Shown: positions 30,386 to 35,317 of the stretch, one piece after another
How positions within the stretch are numbered: the first letter of the stretch is position 1
Layout: each line of letters opens with the position of its first letter
DNA from: Streptomyces sp. DH37
GTDB taxonomy: Bacteria > Actinomycetota > Actinomycetes > Streptomycetales > Streptomycetaceae
Reading direction: 5' to 3'
Length of the DNA: 35,317 bases
Assembly: GCF_029813835.1 (NCBI RefSeq)
Contig: NZ_JARVKV010000069.1
Location: forward strand, 1-35,317
The notes under the pieces: model-generated
Seen by the model: the letters and a program-made list of their open reading frames with translations, nothing else
What the model was told of the DNA's origin: nothing
The model's database searches: none
Made by a program: the position numbers and the translations under genes

Positions 30386-30985
30386 CTACATGTGGTCGAT
30401 CGCGGCGAGGTCGATGTCGACGTCGTAGGGGACGGTGAGCCTCAGCCGGTCGTGGTGGATGCCCGTGACCCCATAGCTCCCGGTCACGGTGTCCAGCTCG
30501 TGGACGCAGACGACGGGGTCGTCGTTCTCCCCCGTCATCTCCACGCGCCAGAAGTGCGGGATGCCGGCCCGCGCGTACTTGTGGGGCTTGGTGTCGCGGT
30601 CCCTCTCCTCGGACTCGGGCGAGACGACCTCGACCGCGAGCACCACGTCCTCCGCCTCGAAGCGCGCCTGCCGGCGGCTCCGCACGGCCCCGGCCCGGAG
30701 CACGCAGAGGTCCGGTTCGGGCGCGGTGCGGTCGGTGAGCACCACGACCGTCTCACGGCGTACCCGGTAGTGCTCGGGCACGGTCGCCCGCAGGCCGTGC
30801 TCCGGCAGGTACGGCGTCGGCGCATGGAGGTTCCGCTGCGGGCCCACGAAGACCGGGCTCCCGTCGACCAGTTCGGTGTGCGGCGGGAGGTCGGGCAGGC
30901 TGAGGAAGTCGTCCACGGTGCAGCCGTCCTGCGGCGGCATCGGCCACCGGCCGGTGGACGCACCGGGCAGCGGCTCGGCGGTCAT
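30386..30985 (-). CDS. Uma2-family restriction-endonuclease-fold protein (second copy)
   Basis: The 199-residue paralogue of the neighbouring Uma2 gene has the same layout: DFLSLPDLPPHTELVDGSPVF, EPDLCVLRAG, DVVLAVEVVSPES, DRDTKPHKYARAGIPHFWRVE, and a shared C-terminal DVDIDLAAIDHM matching GIDIDLTAIDRM of the other. Start ATG 30985 has GGGAGGAAC just upstream, better than the earlier ATG 30997. The two are tandem copies on the same strand and likely arose by duplication. Function unknown. Confidence 0.85.
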   Translation of the reverse strand: MTAEPLPGASTGRWPMPPQDGCTVDDFLSLPDLPPHTELVDGSPVFVGPQRNLHAPTPYLPEHGLRATVPEHYRVRRETVVVLTDRTAPEPDLCVLRAGAVRSRRQARFEAEDVVLAVEVVSPESEERDRDTKPHKYARAGIPHFWRVEMTGENDDPVVCVHELDTVTGSYGVTGIHHDRLRLTVPYDVDIDLAAIDHM

Positions 30986-31108
30986 GGTTCCTCCCATGGG
31001 CGGGATTCTCGGCCTCGGCCCGGCGTATCGAGCCGCGAACGCCCGCGCCGCCGCTCGAAGGGGTGAGCGGCGGCGCGGGCGTTGACGTTCAGGAGGGCGC
31101 GGGAGGCG

Positions 31109-32698
31109 TCACTCCCACTCGATGGTCCCCGGCGGCTTGCTGGTGACGTCCAGCACCACGCGGTTGACCTCGGCCACCTCGTTGGTGATGCGGGTCGAGA
31201 TGCGCGCCAGCGTCTCGTACGGCAGGCGCGACCAGTCGGCCGTCATCGCGTCCTCCGACGAGACCGGGCGCAGCACGACCGGGTGGCCGTAGGTGCGGCC
31301 GTCGCCCTGGACGCCGACGCTGCGGACGTCGGCGAGCAGCACGACCGGGCACTGCCAGATGTCGCGGTCCAGCCCCGCCGCGGTCAGCTCCTCGCGGGCG
31401 ATGGCGTCGGCCTCGCGCAGCAGGTCCAGGCGCTCCCTGGTGACCTCGCCGACGATGCGGATGCCCAGGCCCGGCCCCGGGAAGGGCTGGCGGTGGACGA
31501 TCTCCTCCGGCAGGCCCAGCTCCTGGCCGACCATGCGGACCTCGTCCTTGAACAGCTTGCGCAGCGGCTCCACCAGCTCGAACCGGAGGTCCTCGGGGAG
31601 GCCGCCGACGTTGTGGTGGGACTTGATGTTGGCGGTGCCGGTGCCGCCGCCGGACTCCACCACGTCCGGGTAGAGGGTGCCCTGCACCAGGAACTCCACG
31701 GCCTCCTCGCCGGAGCCGGCCTCGGCGACGATCTCGCTCGCGGCCTGCTCGAAGACGCGGATGAACTCCCGTCCGATGATCTTGCGCTTCTCCTCGGGGT
31801 CGGAGACCCCGGCCAGCGCGTCCAGGAAGCGCTTCTCGGCGTCCACGACCCTGAGCTGGACGCCGGTGGCGGCCACGAAGTCCTTCTCGACCTGCTCGGA
31901 CTCGCCCTTGCGCATCAGCCCGTGGTCCACGTAGACGCAGGTCAGACGCTCGCCGATGGCCTTGTTGACCAGGGCGGCGGCCACCGCGGAGTCCACGCCG
32001 CCCGACAGTCCGCAGATGGCGCGCTTGGTGCCGATCTGGGCGCGGATGGCGGCGACCTGCTCCTCGACGACGTTGGCGGCCGTCCAGGTCGGCTTCAGCC
32101 CGGCGCCCCGGTAGAGGAAGTGCTCCAGCACCTGCTGGCCGTGCGTGGAGTGCATCACCTCGGGGTGGTACTGCACGCCGTAGAGCCTGCGCTCGTCGTT
32201 CTCGAACGCCGCGACCGGCACGCCGTCGGTGGCGGCGGTGACGGCGAAGCCCTCGGGGGCGGCCGAGCAGGCGTCGCCGTGCGACATCCACACCGACTGC
32301 TCGACGGGGGTGCCCTCGAACAGGGTGGAGCCGGGCCTGGTGACGGTCAGCGGGGTGCCGCCGTACTCGCGGCGGCCGGTGTTGTCCACGGTGCCGCCCA
32401 GCACCTGCGCCATGAGCTGGAAGCCGTAGCACATGCCGAAGACGGGCACCCCGGCCTCGAACAGCGCGCGGTCGATGCCGGGCGCGTCCTCGGCGTAGAC
32501 GGACGACGGGCCCCCGGAGAGGATGATCGCCTTCGGGTCCTTGGCGAGCATCTCCTCCACCGGCATGGTGGAGGGGACGATCTCGCTGTAGACCCGGGCC
32601 TCGCGGACGCGGCGGGCGATGAGCTGGGCGTACTGCGCGCCGAAGTCGACGACGAGGACGGTGTCCGGAACGTCGGGCGCGGTGGGCTCTGATGCCAC
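31109..32698 (-). CDS. guaA: GMP synthase (glutamine-hydrolysing)
   Basis: The 529-residue enzyme makes GMP from XMP, ATP and glutamine in purine synthesis. The N-terminal class I amidotransferase has Cys90 (GMCYGFQ), His178 and Glu180 (HPE). The ATP-pyrophosphatase domain has SGGVDS (232-237). The C-terminal GMP synthase dimerisation region ends TSKPPGTIEWE. The start is GTG 32698 with AAAGGCAG upstream. An earlier ATG at 32761 runs through the -10 box and is rejected. A TAGACT -10 (32742-32747) with a short CTGGGC/GCCCAG hairpin behind it supplies the likely promoter. It is transcribed alone and divergently from the chorismate mutase leader. Confidence 0.96.
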   Translation of the reverse strand: MASEPTAPDVPDTVLVVDFGAQYAQLIARRVREARVYSEIVPSTMPVEEMLAKDPKAIILSGGPSSVYAEDAPGIDRALFEAGVPVFGMCYGFQLMAQVLGGTVDNTGRREYGGTPLTVTRPGSTLFEGTPVEQSVWMSHGDACSAAPEGFAVTAATDGVPVAAFENDERRLYGVQYHPEVMHSTHGQQVLEHFLYRGAGLKPTWTAANVVEEQVAAIRAQIGTKRAICGLSGGVDSAVAAALVNKAIGERLTCVYVDHGLMRKGESEQVEKDFVAATGVQLRVVDAEKRFLDALAGVSDPEEKRKIIGREFIRVFEQAASEIVAEAGSGEEAVEFLVQGTLYPDVVESGGGTGTANIKSHHNVGGLPEDLRFELVEPLRKLFKDEVRMVGQELGLPEEIVHRQPFPGPGLGIRIVGEVTRERLDLLREADAIAREELTAAGLDRDIWQCPVVLLADVRSVGVQGDGRTYGHPVVLRPVSSEDAMTADWSRLPYETLARISTRITNEVAEVNRVVLDVTSKPPGTIEWE

Positions 32699-32741
32699 GG
32701 GGCTGGCTGCCTTTCGGCGTGGATCTGGGCTGGGAAAGCCC

Positions 32742-32747
32742 AGTCTA
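32742..32747 (-). promoter_or_regulatory. Candidate -10 of guaA
   Basis: TAGACT on the minus strand, 43 bases upstream of the guaA GTG, is followed in the leader by a 6-bp hairpin CTGGGC / GCCCAG (32725-32743) that includes part of the hexamer. It is a good -10 match. No -35 is evident. Confidence 0.5.
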
Positions 32748-32816
32748 CCGGGGGTGTGCACCCGACCGGCCGTCTCACCGTCCGGTCCCCGGCTGGCCCT
32801 GTCCGGCGTCCGGGGG

Positions 32817-32822
32817 CATACT
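32817..32822 (+). promoter_or_regulatory. Candidate -10 of the aromatic leader peptide
   Basis: CATACT lies 7 bases before ATG 32830, the leaderless spacing used elsewhere in this window. No good -35 hexamer was found 17 bases upstream. The region points toward the chorismate mutase gene. Confidence 0.5.
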
Positions 32823-32829
32823 GGCCCGC

Positions 32830-32898
32830 ATGTTCGCGCAGACCTTCTGGTTTACCTATGGCACCGGCCCGGCCGGCTGCCGTGGTCTCGCTGCGTGA
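32830..32898 (+). CDS. Aromatic-rich leader peptide upstream of the chorismate mutase gene
   Basis: A 22-codon frame begins MFAQTFWFTY. Five of its first ten residues are aromatic (Phe2, Phe6, Trp7, Phe8, Tyr10). Phe8 and Tyr10 use TTT and TAT, codons rare in this genome. ATG 32830 has a CATACT box 7 bases upstream, so the peptide is probably made from a leaderless mRNA. A perfect hairpin (32921-32952) follows 22 bases after its stop. The chorismate mutase gene begins 115 bases after the stop. The arrangement is that of an attenuation leader sensing charged aromatic tRNAs. It is a predicted peptide; expression is not shown. Confidence 0.75.
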   Translation: MFAQTFWFTYGTGPAGCRGLAA

Positions 32899-32920
32899 AC
32901 GACTGACGAGCGACTTCCCA

Positions 32921-32952
32921 GGCGCCCCGGGCCGGTCAAGGCCCGGGGCGCC
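32921..32952 (+). terminator. Attenuator hairpin before the chorismate mutase gene
   Basis: A perfect 13-bp stem (GGCGCCCCGGGCC and its complement) has a 6-base GGTCAA loop and a modest T-containing tail (CGTCGTGTT). It lies between the aromatic leader peptide and the mutase gene. Ten bases inside the leader-peptide gene (ACCGGCCCGG, 32863-32872) are exactly complementary to 32927-32936 in the left arm and loop, so an alternative antiterminator pairing is possible. Confidence 0.7.
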
Positions 32953-33012
32953 CGTCGTGTTCCCGGCGCGTGACCGGCCGGCGGCGCACGACCCCAGGAG
33001 GGACGTACGGCC

Positions 33013-33291
33013 ATGGCCATCACCACCACACCCGCCGCCGCCACCGGAGCCGAGGAGCGGATCGCGGAGGACCGCGGGCGGATCGACGAGCTGGACCGCC
33101 GGATCATCGCCCTGGTGCGGGAGCGCGTGGAGGTCTCCGCCCGCATCCAGCGGGCCCGGATCGAGGCGGGCGGCCGCAGGGTGAGCCTCTCGCGCGAGAT
33201 GGAGATCCTCACCCGCTACCGCGAGCGGCTGGGCAGGCCGGGCACCTCCCTGGCCATGACCCTGCTGGAGCTGTGCCGCGGGCGCGCCTGA
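33013..33291 (+). CDS. Chorismate mutase, AroQ class
   Basis: The 92-residue all-helical enzyme converts chorismate to prephenate, the branch to phenylalanine and tyrosine. The AroQ pattern is seen: RIDELDRRIIALVRERVEVSARIQRARIEAGG (helix 1 with the substrate-binding arginines), then SLSREMEILTRYRERL and the C-terminal helix LAMTLLELCRG. Against E. coli chorismate mutase the Lys39 position appears as Arg, and Arg51/Glu52 as RE; Asp48 appears changed. ATG 33013 has AGGAGGG upstream at about 10 bases. It is preceded by an aromatic leader and a terminator-like hairpin. Catalysis is likely but not certain because of those substitutions. Confidence 0.88.
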   Translation: MAITTTPAAATGAEERIAEDRGRIDELDRRIIALVRERVEVSARIQRARIEAGGRRVSLSREMEILTRYRERLGRPGTSLAMTLLELCRGRA

Positions 33292-33422
33292 GTCCGCGTG
33301 CCGCAGGCGCGAACCCGGGCATCACATGCCGTTACCACCCGTACGGCGCATTACCGCCGGGGGACGCCGTCGTTGGACCTGGCGACCCCAGAGCCAACCG
33401 GGCGCCCGGCGGCGGTGGGGAG

Positions 33423-33571
33423 CGCATCGGAGCGATGAGACGCCGTCCTCCCTCGGGAGGTGAGGACCGGGCGTCGTGGGACCTCGCTCCGGTGCGGTGA
33501 CCGGACGGCAGGGGACAGCGGTCCGGTCACGTCACCGGCGGTCGGTCCTCGGGACGCCGTGGACCGACCGC
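33423..33571. ncRNA. Candidate structured RNA: three consecutive hairpins
   Basis: Hairpin 1 is nested. Its outer stem is 12 bp (33423-33434 with 33485-33496, one G-T wobble). Inner stems follow: GACGCC/GGCGTC (33439-33444 with 33470-33475), TCCTC/GAGGA and CCT/AGG around a CGGG loop. Hairpin 2 is a perfect 10-bp stem (33497-33506 with 33521-33530). Hairpin 3 is a perfect 11-bp stem (33538-33548 with 33561-33571). Strand is not determined. The mutase gene stop is 132 bases upstream. Confidence 0.4.
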
Positions 33572-33747
33572 TCCGCGACCCGCCCCCAGGGGCGTGGGCC
33601 GGTTCCGGACAGGTTGCACGGAGGACTGCCGGTTCGGGTCGAAACGGTTGCGTGACGGGCGGCGCATCCATCACGATGCGAAGTGGGTCCGTACGCGCGG
33701 GCCCCGCGCTGAAGGACCATCCTCGCGGCGTTCCCCCCGGCGCCGCC

Positions 33748-33780
33748 TCAGCGTTGGCGAAGCCCTGACGCCAACGCTGA
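33748..33780. terminator. 12-bp hairpin in the intergenic region
   Basis: TCAGCGTTGGCG (33748-33759) pairs perfectly with 33769-33780 around a 9-base loop. No T-run follows on either strand. It could be a transcription end signal for an RNA in this gap. Confidence 0.35.
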
Positions 33781-34069
33781 CCGTGAGGGCCCCGCGGCGC
33801 CGGCCACACCCACCCGGCCGGCGCCCGGGGCCCTTCTCGCGCTCCGGGCGCGGCGGAGACCCCGGGGACGAACGGGAGGGCCGAAGGGTTGTGGCACCTC
33901 CTGTCACGGACCCGCAACGGAAAAACCACGCCGGCATGTGAGATAAGACACACCGAAACCTGGGTGAGCGTGGGCAACTGAACGCTTCCGCCCCTTATGC
34001 CGAGCCGTTCCCGGCGCGGGGTTCGGCGGGCCCTCGAAAACACGTCCGCGCCGGTCCCCGCCCGGCCCC

Positions 34070-34075
34070 TAGTGT
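34070..34075 (+). promoter_or_regulatory. Candidate -10 of the LAETG surface-protein gene
   Basis: TAGTGT, TAnnnT type, is about 76 bases upstream of ATG 34151, with no clear -35. An upstream AT-richer segment (33919-33960, with GATAAGACAC) may hold further control sites. Confidence 0.4.
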
Positions 34076-34150
34076 GCTGGCAGCCCGCCGCGCCCGACTG
34101 CGCGAAGGCGTCCCTACTTTCTTTTCGCCTCAATCCAGATGAGGTCATAC

Positions 34151-35227
34151 ATGAAGCTTCGCCGTGCCTTCGCGGCCGCCGCCGTCACAGCCGTCATCGC
34201 GCCCGTCGCGCTGATGGCGGCGCCCGCCGCGTACGCCGACGACCACGAGACCACCCCGGGCACCTCCACCGTCACGGAGCCGGAGAACCCCGAGGAGCCG
34301 AAGACCCCCGAGAACCCCGAGGAGCCGGAGAACCCCGAGGTTCCGGAGAACCCCGAGGTTCCGGAGAACCCGGAGGTCCCGGAGACCCCCGAGAACCCGG
34401 AACTCCCCGAGGTCCCGGAGAACCCGGAGAACCCCGAACTCCCCGAGGTCCCGGAGAACCCGGAGAACCCCGAGCTCCCCGAGAAGCCCGAAACTCCCGA
34501 GGAGCCGGAGACCCCGGAGAAGCCCGAGGAGCCGGAGCTTCCGGGCGAGGAATTCCCGGAGTGCAACGAGGCCGGCTTCCAGGCGAGCCTCTCCGGCTTC
34601 CCCAACAAGATCGTCGCCGGTTCGGGCTGGAAGGAGTTCAGCCTGAACCTGGACAACAGCGGGGGTGACGACCTGGAAGAGGTCATCATCGGCGCGAGCG
34701 TCCTCTACAAGGACGACATCGAGAGCGACTTCGAGGGCGACCTCGCCTCGAAGTACGCGACGTTCCAGTACTTCGACGGCGAGACGTGGTCCAGCGACCT
34801 CTCCGACGGCGGCAACATCGGCGGCTACCTGCCCGTGTCCGCCGGCGAGAAGGTCTCCATCCGGCTGCGCCTGAGCATCTCCGCGAGCGCCCCGGCCGGT
34901 TCCGCGGTCGCGATCGCCTTCGGGGTCTACGCCGACGAGAACGGCTGCAGCTACGACGAGAAGTGGTACGACTTCGAGGTCGTCGCCGCGGGCCGGAAGC
35001 CGGGCGACGTCAACGACGCCAAGCCGCAGACCGGCGAGAACCCCGTCAGGATCAAGCCGCAGGGCGACGTGAAGGAGTTCAAGGGCCAGCTCGCCGAGAC
35101 CGGCTCGTCCTCCGCGCTGCCGATGTTCGCCCTCGCGGGCGCCGCGGCCGTGGCGCTGGGCGCCGGTGCGGTGTACGTGGTGCGGCGCCGCAACGGCGCC
35201 GGTGCGGACACCTCCGCCGCCGCGTGA
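34151..35227 (+). CDS. LAETG cell-wall-anchored surface protein with Pro-Glu repeats
   Basis: This 358-residue protein is exported and covalently anchored by a class E-type sortase (LAxTG is the usual Streptomyces motif). A signal peptide MKLRRAFAAA... is cut near Ala29. A stalk of Glu-Asn-Pro-Glu repeats (about 38-135) can extend through the wall. A beta-rich domain (about 138-285) starts CNEAGFQASLSGFPNKIVAGSGW. LAETG is at 314-318, followed by a hydrophobic helix and the RRR tail. I chose ATG 34151 because GAGG sits 6 bases upstream and the residues after it are a clean signal peptide; 34139 is the alternative. No sortase gene is in the window. The ligand is unknown. Confidence 0.9.
   Translation: MKLRRAFAAAAVTAVIAPVALMAAPAAYADDHETTPGTSTVTEPENPEEPKTPENPEEPENPEVPENPEVPENPEVPETPENPELPEVPENPENPELPEVPENPENPELPEKPETPEEPETPEKPEEPELPGEEFPECNEAGFQASLSGFPNKIVAGSGWKEFSLNLDNSGGDDLEEVIIGASVLYKDDIESDFEGDLASKYATFQYFDGETWSSDLSDGGNIGGYLPVSAGEKVSIRLRLSISASAPAGSAVAIAFGVYADENGCSYDEKWYDFEVVAAGRKPGDVNDAKPQTGENPVRIKPQGDVKEFKGQLAETGSSSALPMFALAGAAAVALGAGAVYVVRRRNGAGADTSAAA
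34277..34555 (+). repeat. In-frame Pro-Glu repeat region
   Basis: A run of short repeats (GAGAACCCCGAG and GGTTCCG variants, coding ENPE/EVPENP/ELPEVPENP) includes a perfect 36-base unit twice (starting 34400 and 34436). It encodes the stalk. Slippage-prone, so copy number may vary between strains. Confidence 0.85.
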
Positions 35228-35243
35228 CGCGATGACGGTGTGA

Positions 35244-35264
35244 CCCGCCCGGGACACGGGCGGG
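35244..35264 (+). terminator. Terminator of the LAETG gene
   Basis: CCCGCCCG (35244-35251) pairs with CGGGCGGG (35257-35264) around GGACA, starting 16 bases after the stop. No T-run. Confidence 0.6.
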
Positions 35265-35292
35265 GAACGCGGTTGAGTGAAGAGGTGGGAGG

Positions 35293-35317
35293 GGTGGAGC
35301 GGCCGGGCCGCTCCACC
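35293..35317. terminator. Second hairpin at the window end
   Basis: GGTGGAGCGGC-CGG-GCCGCTCCACC is an 11-bp perfect stem that reaches the last base of the window. It could be a bidirectional terminator for a convergent gene beyond the edge. Confidence 0.5.

Larger units (their letters stand above)
33292..34150. other. 859-base non-coding region with multiple hairpins
   Basis: No open frame here looks like a real gene. Three strong hairpins follow one another at 33423-33496, 33497-33530 and 33538-33571, and another at 33748-33780. The last 100 bases hold the likely promoter of the downstream surface-protein gene (TAGTGT at 34070-34075) and an AT-richer CTTTCTTTTC stretch at 34118-34127. Confidence 0.6.

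Noticed and set aside
33595..33660. tRNA-like GGTTCGGGTCGAAAC stretch
   Set aside because: No acceptor stem, D-stem or anticodon stem could be built around it.
33351..34148. Long open frame of 265 codons on the minus strand in the 859-base gap
   Set aside because: Composition is Arg/Pro/Ser-rich as expected for GC-rich shadow reading; no ribosome site, no family-like pattern, and it covers the hairpin cluster and the promoter of the downstream gene.

Overview
The window is chromosomal DNA from a high-GC actinomycete, almost certainly a Streptomyces. Codon third positions are nearly all G or C. GTG and TTG starts, ATGA/GTGA stop-start overlaps and leaderless starts (a -10 hexamer 6-9 nt before the start codon) are frequent. 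The gene content (sucC-sucD, icmB, pcrA, guaA, a small chorismate mutase and a LAXTG sortase substrate) resembles, from memory, the sucCD-to-guaA stretch of the Streptomyces coelicolor core chromosome. No IS element, prophage, CRISPR array, tRNA or rRNA was seen.

Layout. 1-2190: succinyl-CoA synthetase operon sucC-sucD (minus strand) with a terminator. 2816-7568 (minus): a tightly coupled operon of a MoxR-type AAA+ ATPase, a DUF5682/TraB-ChaN-like protein and a vWA (MIDAS) protein. Divergent from it, 7845-10921 (plus): a SWIM zinc-finger protein and a DUF5691 protein. The shared 276-bp promoter region carries a perfect 17-bp inverted repeat. Each arm holds TTGTCAGTG, and one arm has an exact TTGTCAGTG-N8-TACGGT. 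This is the RecA-NDp/PafBC DNA-damage promoter consensus, so the five genes look like one DNA-damage-inducible module. 10897-14541: icmB, a lipase and an M23 endopeptidase. 14712-17213: UvrD/PcrA helicase, then a DUF1707 protein and an NlpC/P60 hydrolase.

19509-22323: membrane proteins, including an XRE-regulator/membrane-protein pair with its own palindromic operator candidate. 22431-22657: probable gene remnant. 22768-25045: a PL3 pectate lyase divergent from a SigE-family sigma factor and its membrane partner. 25053-28796: a LiaFSR-like envelope-stress locus (small membrane protein, PspC protein, PspC-kinase, LuxR-type regulator) whose divergent promoter region holds four CAGGG half-sites in inverted pairs. 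28849-30985: an AHSA1/SRPBCC protein and two Uma2-type nuclease-fold proteins. 31109-33291: guaA and, divergent, a chorismate mutase. The mutase is preceded by an apparently leaderless 22-codon peptide gene with Phe-Trp-Phe-Thr-Tyr near its start and a perfect 13-bp attenuator hairpin, a candidate aromatic amino-acid attenuation system. 33292-34150: a long non-coding gap with three consecutive strong hairpins (possible structured RNA). 34151-35227: LAETG-anchored surface protein.

The two strongest candidates for something new are the PafBC-type divergent five-gene MoxR/vWA/DUF5682/SWIM/DUF5691 module and the aromatic leader-peptide attenuator of the chorismate mutase gene. Family names come from pattern recognition by eye; no searches or folding programs were run.
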